DNA of 64,000 nucleotides, from NCBI RefSeq assembly GCF_029338255.1, contig NZ_CP119787.1:1054001-1118000 (forward strand). Reading direction: 5' to 3'. The notes below the pieces were generated by a model. It saw only the letters and a list, made by a program, of their open reading frames with translations, ran no database searches and was not told the DNA's origin. How positions within the stretch are numbered: position 1 is the stretch's first letter; each line of letters starts with the position of its first letter. Below are positions 11,719 through 20,871 of the stretch, one piece after another. Position numbers and translations under genes: made by a program. This DNA comes from Haloarcula halobia. GTDB lineage: Archaea; Halobacteriota; Halobacteria; Halobacteriales; Haloarculaceae.

Positions 11719-12627
11719 ATGCGCGTCCTCGTCACTGGAGCGACAGGGTTCGTCGGCAGCCACCTCGTCCCGGCGTTGCGCGAGGTGGGCCACGAGGTGG
11801 TCGCGCTCGTCCGGGACCCCGCGACCTACGACGGGCCGGCGGGGGTCGAGGTGGTCCAGGGCGACGTACTCGACCCGGACCTCGCGCTTCCGAGCGTCGA
11901 CGCCGCCTACTACCTCGTCCACTCGATGGGGGCGGGCGAGGACTTCGAGGAGCGCGACCGGCGGGCGGCCCGGAACTTCGTCGCAGCTGCCGACGCAGCG
12001 GGCATCGACCGCATCGTCTACCTCGGCGGCCTGGGGCACGAAGAGGACGACCTCTCCGATCACCTGCGGTCGCGGCGCGAGGTCGAGCGCCTGCTCGCCA
12101 CCGGCGCGGCCGACCTGACGGTGCTCCGGGCGGCCATCATCATCGGCGACGGGTCCGCGAGCTTCCAGGTCATCCGCCAGCTCGCCAGGCGCCTCCCGGT
12201 GATGGTCACCCCGAGCTGGGTCCGGACGGACTGCCAGCCCATCTACGTCGACGACGTCGTCGCCTACCTCGTGGGCGTCCTCGAGACCCCCGAGACCGCC
12301 GGCCGGACGTTCGAAATCGGCGGCCCGGACGTACTGACCTACGAGGAGATACTGCTCCAGACCGCCGAGATTCTGTTCGACCGGCACCCGGTCATCGTCC
12401 CCGTGCCGGTCCTCTCGCCGGGGCTGTCGGCCCGCTGGCTCAGACTGGTGACCGACGTCCCCGTCAGCGTCGCCAAGCCGCTGGTCGACGGGCTCCAGAA
12501 CTCGGTCGTGGTCACCGACGACAGCATCGAGTCGTACGTGTCCGTCGAGACGACGCCGTTCCGGGAGGCAGTCAGGCTGGCCGGCACGGAGCGCGACCGG
12601 GCAGAGCGCCGCCCCGTCGAAGCCTGA
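11719..12627 (+). CDS. Atypical SDR NAD(P)-binding protein (NmrA / complex I 39-kDa-like)
   Basis: This 302-residue protein has an N-terminal Rossmann motif 'TGATGFVGSH' (residues 6-15) and the 'YLVHSMG' segment typical of atypical SDRs related to NDUFA9 and NmrA. A catalytic YxxxK pair is not obvious, so it may bind NAD(P) without dehydrogenase activity. 'IYVDDVVAYLV' and 'FEIGGPDVLTYEEIL' match the C-terminal lobe of this group. In haloarchaea such proteins are thought to act in isoprenoid or quinone metabolism or as regulators, but the role here is unproven. ATG 11719 is preferred because the frame upstream overlaps unrelated sequence. It is convergent with trkA, 1 bp apart. Confidence 0.82.
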   Translation: MRVLVTGATGFVGSHLVPALREVGHEVVALVRDPATYDGPAGVEVVQGDVLDPDLALPSVDAAYYLVHSMGAGEDFEERDRRAARNFVAAADAAGIDRIVYLGGLGHEEDDLSDHLRSRREVERLLATGAADLTVLRAAIIIGDGSASFQVIRQLARRLPVMVTPSWVRTDCQPIYVDDVVAYLVGVLETPETAGRTFEIGGPDVLTYEEILLQTAEILFDRHPVIVPVPVLSPGLSARWLRLVTDVPVSVAKPLVDGLQNSVVVTDDSIESYVSVETTPFREAVRLAGTERDRAERRPVEA

Positions 12628-12628
12628 G

Positions 12629-13282
12629 TCACCCGCGCATGAGATTCATCACCTCCTCGGCGACGTCCGGTTCGACGGCGACGACGTAGCGCTTGCCGGC
12701 GTCGAGGGTCGTCTCCGGCCGGGCGATGCGGTTGCCGTCGTCGTCGGAGACGACCAGCGTCCCGGCCGGGAACCGGACCTCGGAGAGTTTCCGGCCGGCG
12801 GCCGGCGCGCCCTCGGCGACGCGGATCTGCATGATGTCGAGCGTCCCCGTGACGTCCGCGAGCGTCTCGACGTCGCTGCCGATGATCTCGTTCGCCGCGG
12901 TCCGGGCCCCCGCCAGTTCGGGGAACAGGACCGTGTCGACGAACCGGGTGTACGACTCCTTGGCCCGGGTGTCGATGCGCGCGACGGTCCGGATGCCCGG
13001 CGTCATCTCCTTGGCCTCCATGCAGACCGCGAGGTTCAGGCCCGCCTGGCCGGTCAGGCCGGCGATGGCGTCGGCGCCCTCGACGCCGGCCTGTTCCAGT
13101 ATCGACGGGTTCGAGGCGTCGCCGGAGATCACCGTCGCGACGTACTCGTCGGAGACGGCGTCGGCCCGCTCCTGGTCGCGTTCGACGACGGTGACGTCGT
13201 GGCCCCGGTCGTCGAGGATGGTCGCTGTTTCGAAGCCGACACGGCCGCCGCCCGCGACGATGACGTCCAGTTTGCTTACCAT
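12629..13282 (-). CDS. trkA: TrkA-type RCK domain regulator
   Basis: This 217-residue protein contains an RCK_N Rossmann domain with 'VAGGGRVGFETA' at residues 9-20 and an acidic strand end 'VTVVERD' near residue 35. An RCK_C domain spans about residues 135-217 ('LDIMQIRVAEGAPAAGRKLSEVRFP'). RCK proteins gate transporters in response to NAD(H) or other nucleotides. It lies 3 bp downstream of an amino-acid permease, an arrangement common in haloarchaea where TrkA proteins accompany transporters other than Trk. It therefore probably controls that permease rather than a potassium channel; no Trk membrane subunit is in the window. Confidence 0.88.
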   Translation of the reverse strand: MVSKLDVIVAGGGRVGFETATILDDRGHDVTVVERDQERADAVSDEYVATVISGDASNPSILEQAGVEGADAIAGLTGQAGLNLAVCMEAKEMTPGIRTVARIDTRAKESYTRFVDTVLFPELAGARTAANEIIGSDVETLADVTGTLDIMQIRVAEGAPAAGRKLSEVRFPAGTLVVSDDDGNRIARPETTLDAGKRYVVAVEPDVAEEVMNLMRG

Positions 13283-13285
13283 GGT

Positions 13286-14740
13286 TCAGTCGTCCTCCAG
13301 GGGAACCTGCTCCTTGCCGGCCGCCGTCCCCTCGGCGGCGCCCGGGTCCGTACGAAGGCGATTCAGTGCGACGTAGGTGACCACGCCCAGCCCGATCCAC
13401 GCGCCGCTGAGTGCCAGCGCCAGCGGGTCGGTTCGGACGAGGAAATCGATCAGCACGACGGTCAACACGAGGTTCAACACGATGCCGATGACCGGTGGCG
13501 CCGGGTAGAACGGCATCTCGTAGGGTCGGTTCATGTCGGGTCGCTCCCGGCGCAGCTTGATGACCGAGCCGTTGACGACGATAAAGGAAAGCAGGAAGAA
13601 GAGACTCGACATGTTACCGGCGCTCTGGGTGGGCAAGACGACCGACCCGAGCATCACCGCCGCCGAGGCGACGATGGCGACGAACGGCGTCCCGTAGCGG
13701 TGGTGAATCTGGCCGAACGACGGGAGCAACTGCCCCTCTCGCCCCATCGAGAAGGCGACCCGCGAGGAGGCGATGACGACGGCGTTCAGCGCCGTCAGCG
13801 TCGAGAACACCGCCCCGAAGACGATGATGGCTCCGCCGTTCTGGATGATGGGCAGCCCCGTCGGCATGAACGACGTCGCCGCCTGCGCGATGCCGGCCTC
13901 GCCGGCCTCGGCCAGTCCCTGTGCACCCAGGGTCCCGACGGCGACGGTCACGACGGCGAGGTAGACGACCACCGTGACCGCGAGGCTCACGAAGATGGCT
14001 TTCGGGATGTTCTCGCGGGGGTTCTCGACCTCCTCGGTGACCGTGGTGATGAGGTCGTACCCCTCGAAGGCGATGAACGTCAGCCCCATCGCGGGGAGGA
14101 TTGCCAGCGCGCCTCCATCCGCCGGGAACAGGGGCTGGAACTCCGCCGTCGAGAACATCGGTGCCGTCGCGCCGAAGGCGACGAACACCACGAGGATGCT
14201 CACCTTGATGATGGTAAAGGCCGTCTCGAGGCTCCCGCTGGCGGCCGTCGAGACGGCGTTCAGCGAGACCAGTCCCAGGACCGCCGCGAACGCGAGCAAG
14301 AAGGGGGCGGGGAGTGCGAGGTCCACGACCGGGAGCGCGACGGCGCCCACTTCCTCGGGCGCCGGCACGAGGCCGTAGACGTGCAGCAGCTCCAGGAAGT
14401 TCGGGGCGAAACCCAGCGCGTACAGCGCGCCGGCGATCATGTACGCGAACCAGAGCATCCAGCCCATCAGGTACGACGGGAGGTCGGCGAACACCTCGCG
14501 GACGAAGGCGTACCCGCCGCCGCTCTTGGGAATCGAAGCGGCGAGCTCGGCATAGGACAGACCGGTGAAGGCCGTGACGACGCCGTTGAGTGCGAACACG
14601 AGAATCGCCGCGGGCCCGGCTATCTCGGCGGCCAGGCCCGTGAGAACGAAGATGCCGGCGCCGATCATCGCGCCCATGCCGATCATCGTCGCATCGAGCA
14701 GGCCCAGATCGGCCTCCGGCGAGCGGTCCTGCTGGCTCAC
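13286..14740 (-). CDS. APC-family amino acid permease
   Basis: This 484-residue permease has about 12 membrane helices, beginning with 'GMGAMIGAGIFVLTGLAAEIAGPA' (quoted in part), the conserved first helix with the GAGIF motif of cationic amino-acid transporters. 'ELAASIPKSGGGYAFVREVF' is the second signature. I chose GTG at 14740 because GGAGG lies 8 nt upstream; a GTG at 14794 would add 18 residues. The gene is followed by trkA after 3 bp, indicating an operon. Unlike some haloarchaeal relatives there is no fused universal-stress domain at the C-terminus. Import of an amino acid by proton or sodium symport is the family expectation; the substrate is not determined. Confidence 0.88.
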   Translation of the reverse strand: MSQQDRSPEADLGLLDATMIGMGAMIGAGIFVLTGLAAEIAGPAAILVFALNGVVTAFTGLSYAELAASIPKSGGGYAFVREVFADLPSYLMGWMLWFAYMIAGALYALGFAPNFLELLHVYGLVPAPEEVGAVALPVVDLALPAPFLLAFAAVLGLVSLNAVSTAASGSLETAFTIIKVSILVVFVAFGATAPMFSTAEFQPLFPADGGALAILPAMGLTFIAFEGYDLITTVTEEVENPRENIPKAIFVSLAVTVVVYLAVVTVAVGTLGAQGLAEAGEAGIAQAATSFMPTGLPIIQNGGAIIVFGAVFSTLTALNAVVIASSRVAFSMGREGQLLPSFGQIHHRYGTPFVAIVASAAVMLGSVVLPTQSAGNMSSLFFLLSFIVVNGSVIKLRRERPDMNRPYEMPFYPAPPVIGIVLNLVLTVVLIDFLVRTDPLALALSGAWIGLGVVTYVALNRLRTDPGAAEGTAAGKEQVPLEDD

Positions 14741-14983
14741 CTTCGCCTCCGTGCGTGATTCGCCGTCTCTCGGGTCCGCGGCCCTCGCCGGCACGGACCG
14801 GGTCGGGGCCGTCTCGTGATTCTTCCGTCTCCGGACGGACTCTCGCGCATCACCGGCATAATCTGTCCGTTCCCACTTTTAATTCGGGGGTGATTGGCGC
14901 GAGCCGAGAACCGTCGGTACCTTCAGACGACGGCGGTCCGGTCGGATAAACGATTATTACGGAGTGTCATGTAGTTGCATGAC

Positions 14984-15427
14984 ATGACAACGGCGTATCT
15001 GGCGAGTACGGGAGTGATGGGCCTGCTCGTGGTCGGCGTGTTGCTGTGGCTCGGACGGGCCCGCGGGTGGTATCAGTACTCACCGGCCGTCTCCAGCCAT
15101 GGGTGGTCGCCCGGCGTCCAGCGGGCGAGCACGCTCGACCGACTGACCGGCAACACGTCCGCGTGGGTCGTCGCGTTCACGCTGCTCGTCGTCGGCTTCG
15201 TCGTCGGCGGAGTGGCGGTCATCTCCGCGCCCGACGGGAGCGGCGGTCTCGCCGGGCCCGCCCTCGCCGCCGGCGGGGGGCTGGTGCTCGTCGGCTATCT
15301 CCTCTTTGGCGTCTACCTCTCGGCGAAGCGCCGGGGCCACCCGAGCTCCCTCGCGGCCGCAGAGTCCGCCACCGTCGCGGGCACGCTGTTCCTCGTCGCC
15401 ATCACCGTGACGCTCTTGTTGCCCTGA
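14984..15427 (+). CDS. Small four-helix membrane protein, haloarchaeal
   Basis: This 147-residue protein has hydrophobic helices at about residues 8-24, 62-82, 88-109 and 125-145. A conserved-looking loop 'YQYSPAVSSHGWSPGVQRA' lies between helices 1 and 2. ATG 14984 was chosen over a TTG 9 nt upstream because a TATA-like 'ATTATTA' at 14953-14959 lies about 28 nt before it, which fits a leaderless transcript. No family function is known to me. It is divergent from the permease operon and precedes a REC-PAS regulator by 69 bp, but that gene has its own TATA box. Confidence 0.65.
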   Translation: MTTAYLASTGVMGLLVVGVLLWLGRARGWYQYSPAVSSHGWSPGVQRASTLDRLTGNTSAWVVAFTLLVVGFVVGGVAVISAPDGSGGLAGPALAAGGGLVLVGYLLFGVYLSAKRRGHPSSLAAAESATVAGTLFLVAITVTLLLP

Positions 15428-15496
15428 GGCAGCGACGAACGGGTAACAGCGTTGGTATCGTCGATATATACGTATCTCCACTCTACTCTGACCAGG

Positions 15497-16249
15497 ATGA
15501 ACGGGACCACCCGGCTTTCAATTCTCCACGTCGACGACGACCCCGACCTGCTGGACCTCGTCAAGCTCCAGCTCGAACGGGAGGGAAACGGCGTCGAATG
15601 TGCGGTTCGAACCGAGTCGTCCCCGAGGGCGGCCCTCGACCTGCTACGGGACGAGGAGACGGCGCTGGACTGTGTCATCAGCGACTACAACATGCCCGAG
15701 ATGAACGGCATCGAGTTCCTGCGGGCGGTCCGGGAGTCCCACCCCGAGCTCCCCGTCTTACTGTTCTCGGGCGCGGAGACCGGCGACATCGCCGCCGAAA
15801 TCGTCGAGGTGGGTCTCACGGACTACCTGCGCAAGGGATACGGGCTGGACCAGTACACGATGTTGATCCGCCGGGTGTCCCACGCCGTCGAGTCCGACGG
15901 CGCGTTCGACCCCGAGACGGAGACGGAACTCGACGGCGTCGGCGTCGTCGGGCGGGACGAACTCTTCGACGACGTCGACGACACCTACGCCTCGTTGTAC
16001 GGCTACTCGGCGGACGAACTCACCGGGAAACACTGGACGGAACTCCATCCCGAGGCGGAGGTCGAGCACATCCGCACGCACGTCCTGCCCGTCGTCGAGC
16101 GTGGCGGCAAGTGGACCGGGCGGAGCGAGGGACTCCGCTCGGACGACTCGCGGTTCACGGAGTCGAAACTCGTGACGGCGCTGGACGACGGCCGCCTGCT
16201 CATCGCCGTCTCGGAACTCGACGACTCGACGATCCGGAAGCAGGCCTGA
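15497..16249 (+). CDS. REC-PAS response regulator without output domain
   Basis: This 250-residue protein has a receiver domain at about residues 8-125. Acidic 'HVDDDPD', phosphoacceptor 'VISDYNMPEMNG' and the conserved Lys in 'YLRKGYG' are all present. A PAS-like fold follows at about 140-245 ('ASLYGYSADELTGKHWTELH'). No histidine kinase or DNA-binding domain is seen, so it probably passes phosphorylation or ligand signals to a partner protein. A TATA-like 'ATATATA' at 15464-15470 sits about 29 nt before ATG 15497, which supports this start over one at 15452. The cognate kinase is not in the window. Confidence 0.85.
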   Translation: MNGTTRLSILHVDDDPDLLDLVKLQLEREGNGVECAVRTESSPRAALDLLRDEETALDCVISDYNMPEMNGIEFLRAVRESHPELPVLLFSGAETGDIAAEIVEVGLTDYLRKGYGLDQYTMLIRRVSHAVESDGAFDPETETELDGVGVVGRDELFDDVDDTYASLYGYSADELTGKHWTELHPEAEVEHIRTHVLPVVERGGKWTGRSEGLRSDDSRFTESKLVTALDDGRLLIAVSELDDSTIRKQA

Positions 16250-16291
16250 GCCCCCTCGTCTCCGGCAGTCGGTCCTCTGGCGGCCGGCGCC

Positions 16292-16558
16292 TCAGACGAT
16301 GGAGTACGCCGCCGCCCCGGTCAGCGCGATGGCACCGAGCGTCCCGCCCAGTATCATGTAGGTGACCGCGCGCGGTTCGGAGACGAGATGTTGGTAGTAC
16401 GCGGCGACGCCGACGGCCTTGATGACCGACAGCACCATGATGACGCCGAACGCGAGCCAGTACGCGCTGTCGACGAGGCCGACGAACTCCACGACGGCCT
16501 GGATGGTCGCGAACACGAACAGTACGACGTATATCAGGGTGTAGCCTTTCCAGTCCAT
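16292..16558 (-). CDS. Cytochrome c oxidase subunit IV (small membrane subunit)
   Basis: This 88-residue protein has three membrane helices (about residues 7-27, 33-53 and 66-86), with 'YYQHLVSEPRAVTYM' in the last loop. Size, topology and position directly after the coxAC fusion match the CtaF/CoxD-like subunit IV of prokaryotic heme-copper oxidases, a structural subunit without redox centres. ATG at 16558 is 2 bp from the coxAC stop, so it is the last gene of the cox operon. Confidence 0.82.
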   Translation of the reverse strand: MDWKGYTLIYVVLFVFATIQAVVEFVGLVDSAYWLAFGVIMVLSVIKAVGVAAYYQHLVSEPRAVTYMILGGTLGAIALTGAAAYSIV

Positions 16559-16560
16559 GG

Positions 16561-19125
16561 TCACAGGATGTAGAACAGCGGGAACAGGAACAGCCAGACG
16601 ATGTCGACGAAGTGCCAGTAGAGCCCGAAGTACTCTATCGGCTTGTCGTCGCCCTGGTAGGCCCCGTTCCAGGCGCGGATGGTCATGTACCCACAGATGA
16701 CGAGCCCGACGACGACGTGGGCCCCGTGGAGCCCCGTCGTCAGGTAGAACGTCGACGACCCGATGTTCGTCGAGAGGTTCCAGCCGTTCGGGAACATCTC
16801 GCTGTGGATGTGAAACAGGTGGTTCCACTCGATGCCCTTGTTGACGAGGAAGCCGACGCCGAGCGCGAAGGTGCCCGCCAGCGAGGCCGTCGTCGCCCCG
16901 CGCCACTCGCGTTTCGCGGCCACCATCGCCAGCACGACGAGGAAACTCGACGTGAGCAGCAGGTAGGTGTTGATGAGCCCCGGCATCGTCACGTGTGCCG
17001 CCGGGATGAGGTCGTGGTGCCAGTCCGACCAGCCGTAGGCCACCCGGACGAAGGCGTAGGACCCGATGAACCCACCGAAGAGGACCACGTCGCTCGCGAG
17101 GAACGTCCACAGCCCGAGTTTCATCTTCTCGACGCCCTCGAAGGGCCACCGTTCGGCGATGGCCATCTCCGGGGCGTGGAACGGTTCGCGGGTCATCCCG
17201 ACCAGCGACCCGAAGGTGGCCAGACCGCCGACGGCCGCCATGCCGACGTAGACGACGCTCCCGGTCCGGACGCCCGAGAGGCCCAGGAACGCGACGAAGC
17301 CGCCGAGACTGACCAGGAAGGGCCAGAAACTCGCGTGGCTGGCGTGGTCCTCACCGGCGGTCTCGTGGGTCGTCGCCGTCGCCGTCGCGGGGGCGGTCAC
17401 CGCCCGGATGTTCCTGGCGGTCCCGCCGTCCGAGGCCGTGCCCCCGTCGGCGGCGACGCCCGCGCCGGCGGGCCTGTCGGTCCGCTCGGCGACTTCCTCG
17501 TCGTCGAGGAACTCGAGCGACCCGCTCGCGTACGACGGCAGGCCGGGGAAGTTCTCCAGTCGCGGGGGCGAGGCGACGGCCCACTCGGCGGTACTGGCGT
17601 ACTTCCAGGGGCTCTCACCGACGTCTTCGCCGCGCCAGATGCTGACAAAGAGGTTGTAGAACATGACGAGCATGCTCGCCCCGAGGATGAACCCGCCGAC
17701 CGTCGAGAGGTTGTGCCAGATGGTCAGGTCCGCGGGGTACTCGAAGACGCGCCGCGGCGTCTCCCAGGCGATGAACATCGGGAAGTACAGCAGGTTGAAG
17801 CCGACGAAGAACGCCGCGAAGTGGACCTTCCCGAGGAACTCGTCGTACATCTTCCCGGTCATCTTCGGGTACCAGTAGTACAGCGCCCCGATGAGCGCTG
17901 TCGCACCCCCGAACATCACGTAGTGGAAGTGTGCGACCACCCAGTAGGTGCCCCGGAACTGGTAGTCGAGCACGATGGCCCCGAGGAAGACGCCGGTGAT
18001 GCCACCGACGATAAAGAGCAGCAGGGCCCCGAGCGCGAACAGGAACGGCGTCTTGAACCGGACCCGCCCCTTGGCCATCGTGTAGATGAGCGAGAAGACC
18101 ATCAGGTCGAAGGGCAGCGAGATGCCGATGGTCGTCGCCATGAAGATGGTCTTGATCGGCAGGTTGATGCCGGTCAGGAACATGTGGTGCATCCAGACGA
18201 TAAAGGACTGGATGGCCACGAGCACCATCGAGATGATGAACCACTTGCGCCCGACCAGTCGTCGCCCGGTGAACGTCTGGAAGATCTCGGCCATCGCGCC
18301 CAGGGCCGGGAAGAACACGATGTAGACCTCCGGATGGCCGAAGAACCAGAACAGGTGCGCCCAGAGTAACGACGCCCCGGGGTTCTCCGCGCTCGTCCCG
18401 ATGGTCGTCCCGTCGTTGGCGAACTGGAAGTAGGTCGTCCCGATGACGTGGTCCGACGCCAGGATCATCAGGGCGGCCAGCAGCGCCGCGAAGGCAAAGA
18501 GCATCATCCAGACGGTGAGGTTGATCGACAGCGAGAAGATGGGGATGTCGCGCATCCGCAGCCCCTCGGCGCGCATGCGGTACATCGTCGTCAGGAAGTT
18601 CACCGACCCCATCGTCACCGCGGCGGTGAACATGATGAGCGCCAGGACGACCGACGTCGCGCCAAGCCCCTCGCCGGGGATGTACGCGGGCGTGTTCAGC
18701 GGCGCGTACATCGTCCACCCGCCGGCGAACGTCGCACCCTGGAAAAAGGAGACGCCCACCAAGATCCCCGAAAAGAGGTAGAGCCAGTACGACAGCGCGT
18801 TCAGCCGGGGGAACGCGAGGTCGTCGGCCCCGATCTGGAGCGGGACGAGGTAGTTGGCGAAGCCGAAGGCAAAGGGCGAGATGAACCAGAACACCATCAG
18901 CAGGCCGTGGGTCGAGACGGCCTGGTTGTACCCCATCTGGCCCAGCAGATCCGCCCCGGGAGACAGCAGTTCGAGACGGAAGAGTAGCGCCAGGATGCCG
19001 CCGAAGACGAGGAAGAACAGCGCGGTGATGAGATAGAGGATACCGATGTCCTTGTGGTTGGTCGTGAGGAACCAGCGACTGATGGAGGACTTCGGCGGCA
19101 GGCCGTGTTCGTGGTCGTGGCTCAT
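16561..19125 (-). CDS. coxAC: Cytochrome c oxidase subunit I/III fusion
   Basis: This 854-residue fusion joins the catalytic subunit I (about residues 1-560) to subunit III (about 590-854), separated by an Ala/Gly/Asp-rich linker. In subunit I the CuB and cross-link motif 'GHPEVYIVFFPALG' is near residue 265, 'WMHHMFLTG' supplies the other CuB histidines near residue 310, and 'VAHFHYVMFGG' near residue 395 carries the heme ligands. Subunit III starts at 'HASFWPFLVSLGG' and contains 'YWHFVDIVWLFLFPLFYIL' at its end. The HPEVY Tyr marks an A-type oxygen-reducing oxidase that pumps protons across the cytoplasmic membrane. It overlaps coxB by 4 nt. Confidence 0.95.
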   Translation of the reverse strand: MSHDHEHGLPPKSSISRWFLTTNHKDIGILYLITALFFLVFGGILALLFRLELLSPGADLLGQMGYNQAVSTHGLLMVFWFISPFAFGFANYLVPLQIGADDLAFPRLNALSYWLYLFSGILVGVSFFQGATFAGGWTMYAPLNTPAYIPGEGLGATSVVLALIMFTAAVTMGSVNFLTTMYRMRAEGLRMRDIPIFSLSINLTVWMMLFAFAALLAALMILASDHVIGTTYFQFANDGTTIGTSAENPGASLLWAHLFWFFGHPEVYIVFFPALGAMAEIFQTFTGRRLVGRKWFIISMVLVAIQSFIVWMHHMFLTGINLPIKTIFMATTIGISLPFDLMVFSLIYTMAKGRVRFKTPFLFALGALLLFIVGGITGVFLGAIVLDYQFRGTYWVVAHFHYVMFGGATALIGALYYWYPKMTGKMYDEFLGKVHFAAFFVGFNLLYFPMFIAWETPRRVFEYPADLTIWHNLSTVGGFILGASMLVMFYNLFVSIWRGEDVGESPWKYASTAEWAVASPPRLENFPGLPSYASGSLEFLDDEEVAERTDRPAGAGVAADGGTASDGGTARNIRAVTAPATATATTHETAGEDHASHASFWPFLVSLGGFVAFLGLSGVRTGSVVYVGMAAVGGLATFGSLVGMTREPFHAPEMAIAERWPFEGVEKMKLGLWTFLASDVVLFGGFIGSYAFVRVAYGWSDWHHDLIPAAHVTMPGLINTYLLLTSSFLVVLAMVAAKREWRGATTASLAGTFALGVGFLVNKGIEWNHLFHIHSEMFPNGWNLSTNIGSSTFYLTTGLHGAHVVVGLVICGYMTIRAWNGAYQGDDKPIEYFGLYWHFVDIVWLFLFPLFYIL

Positions 19126-19910
19126 GTCGGGACACCTCCGACCGTATTGGTCGCTCCGGCGTCGAGAGCTGCCGTCTCGTTCCCGTTGGTCTCGTTACCG
19201 CTCGACTGCGTGCCCTCGTACCACTCGTCGTACTCCGACTGGGGGACGACCTCGACCGAGGTGACCATCAGCGAGTGTCCGGTCCCACACAGCTCGTAGC
19301 ACTTGGCGGTGTACTCGCCGGTCTCGGGGGCCGTGAACCACGCGGTGGTGTACTGGCCCGGGAGTGCGTCGGTCTTGACCCGCAACTCCGGGATCCCGAA
19401 GTTGTGGAACACGTCCAGGGACGTCACCTGTAACCTGACCACCCGGTCCTGGGGCACGATCAGCGAGTTCGTCTCGTGTCCGTTGGGATAGATGAAGTTC
19501 CACCCGAACTGGAACCCCTCGACCTCTATCTCGATAGCGTCGATGGCCGCCTGGGACTCGTCGGGCCCGTTCTCGATGTACAGCAGCGTCGTGTACGTCC
19601 ACGCGATGAGCGAGACGACGATGACGGCGCTGATTCCGAACGAGTAAAACACCTTCCGGCCACCCGTCCCGCCGGTGGGTTTCTCGCCCAGCTGGGGCCG
19701 TTCGACCGTGCCCGCGTACGGGTCGTCCGTGTTCCCGGAGTCCCGGTACTTGATGGCGTGGTACATCGTGTACGTCACCACGACGATGCCCACGACCGTC
19801 CCGAGGACGAGGAACACCTCGAAGATACTGTTGAACACGTCCGCCGGCGCCCTGACGCCGCCCCCATGGAGCGGTACCCCCACGGCGTGTGCTATCGTAT
19901 CACTCGGCAT
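19122..19910 (-). CDS. coxB: Cytochrome c oxidase subunit II
   Basis: This 262-residue protein has two N-terminal membrane helices (about 27-50 and 88-110) and a cupredoxin domain facing outwards. The CuA ligands are visible: H169 in 'DVFHNFGIPE', then C204, C208, H212 and M215 in 'KCYELCGTGHSLM'. It accepts electrons from halocyanin or a cytochrome and passes them to subunit I. The C-terminal tail is rich in Asn, Thr and Gly and contains possible N-glycosylation sites. It is the first gene of the coxB-coxAC-subunit IV operon and overlaps the next gene by 4 nt. A TATA-like 'TAATAGG' lies about 27 nt upstream of the start. Confidence 0.95.
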   Translation of the reverse strand: MPSDTIAHAVGVPLHGGGVRAPADVFNSIFEVFLVLGTVVGIVVVTYTMYHAIKYRDSGNTDDPYAGTVERPQLGEKPTGGTGGRKVFYSFGISAVIVVSLIAWTYTTLLYIENGPDESQAAIDAIEIEVEGFQFGWNFIYPNGHETNSLIVPQDRVVRLQVTSLDVFHNFGIPELRVKTDALPGQYTTAWFTAPETGEYTAKCYELCGTGHSLMVTSVEVVPQSEYDEWYEGTQSSGNETNGNETAALDAGATNTVGGVPT

Positions 19911-20024
19911 CTTGGTAAGCGTTCATACCAGTACCTATTAGTCATTGTGGACAGACCGGCGACATATCTTCCCCGGCATGTCGGCTCGCGAACTTTTTTG
20001 TCCACTGGTATGGAATACCACACC

Positions 20025-20552
20025 ATGGCAGATACGACTTCCAGCGTCGACGACCGGCCCGTAAACGAGGAGTCGGCAGTCGGCGACGACAACGAGTTCG
20101 ACAACCTGGCCGGTATCATCGGTGACGGCGTCGTCGGGGCCGCGGGCGGCCTCGTCGGGACGGCGATGATGAGCGTCGTCTTCCTGGTCGCCGAGTCCGT
20201 CGGCGCCTTCGACCGGTCCGCGTTCGCCGTCCTGACGGAACTGGTCGGCCTGGACGGGCTCGTCCCCGAGATACTGTTCGGGTACATCATCTTCCTCGGC
20301 GGCGGGATGTTCCCCTGGCCGCTCCTGTTTGCGTCCCTGAAGGCGTACCTCCCCGGGCGGTCCGACCCCACGAGCGGGGCCTTCTTCGGGGCCGCGATGT
20401 GGACGGGGTTCGTCCTGGCGTTCTACACGGGCCAGTCCGGCCTCTCGCTGGTCCTGTACGTCGCCCTGACGCTGGTCGCCCACGTCGTCTACGGCCTCGG
20501 CCTGGGCATCGTCTTCAACTACTTCATGACGCGCCCGGACTCTATCGTCTGA
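20025..20552 (+). CDS. DUF6789-like membrane protein beside the cox operon
   Basis: This 175-residue protein has an acidic N-terminus and four hydrophobic segments (about 30-60, 82-105, 118-138 and 143-165). It resembles haloarchaeal DUF6789 proteins that are commonly found next to cytochrome oxidase genes. ATG 20025 was chosen over the in-frame ATG 20010 because a T-rich box at 19992-19999 lies about 29 nt upstream. It is divergent from coxB with a 114-bp shared regulatory region. A role in respiratory-chain assembly is an inference from location. Confidence 0.72.
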   Translation: MADTTSSVDDRPVNEESAVGDDNEFDNLAGIIGDGVVGAAGGLVGTAMMSVVFLVAESVGAFDRSAFAVLTELVGLDGLVPEILFGYIIFLGGGMFPWPLLFASLKAYLPGRSDPTSGAFFGAAMWTGFVLAFYTGQSGLSLVLYVALTLVAHVVYGLGLGIVFNYFMTRPDSIV

Positions 20553-20594
20553 CCGGGTCGGGCCGGCGGCCCGGAACGGCCCCGTCCGCCCTGG

Positions 20595-20744
20595 TCACTC
20601 CGAGTAGCCTTCCTGGAGAAACGCACCCTCCGTCTCGTACATCGCCACCAGCTCGGTGATGAACTCCTCGTAGGTCTCGTCTTCCTCCAGGTGGCTCTCG
20701 AGCCGTTCTCGCAGGTCGTCGCTGATTTCGAGCGTGTAGGTCAT
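20595..20744 (-). CDS. Small ribbon-helix-helix-like protein (DUF7557-like)
   Basis: This 49-residue acidic protein reads as a beta strand 'MTYTLEISDD', helix 'LRERLESHLEE', turn, and helix 'TYEEFITELVAMYET', followed by 'GAFLQEGYSE'. This order fits a ribbon-helix-helix fold, though DNA binding is not proven and the protein is strongly acidic. It resembles short haloarchaeal DUF7557 proteins. A 15-bp perfect inverted repeat lies 7 nt upstream of the start (20752-20766), where an autoregulatory operator would be expected. It is convergent with the DUF6789 gene. Confidence 0.7.
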   Translation of the reverse strand: MTYTLEISDDLRERLESHLEEDETYEEFITELVAMYETEGAFLQEGYSE

Positions 20745-20751
20745 GGCAACC

Positions 20752-20766
20752 GGGAACACTGTTCCC
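20752..20766. promoter_or_regulatory. Perfect inverted repeat GGGAACA-C-TGTTCCC
   Basis: Two 7-bp arms around one central base, flanked by C and G that extend the symmetry to 17 bp. It lies between the start of the 49-residue minus gene at 20744 and the plus-strand stress-protein gene at 20900. Its size and symmetry fit a dimeric repressor site; that function is inferred. Confidence 0.5.
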
Positions 20767-20871
20767 GTACTTGGTACGTAGGCGGCGCAAGGTCAAATAA
20801 CCGGCCGCTAGTCGGGTTGCGGGACGCCGACGGCACCGGGACCGCTCCAGCAGGTTCGTCTCGGGGAACAG

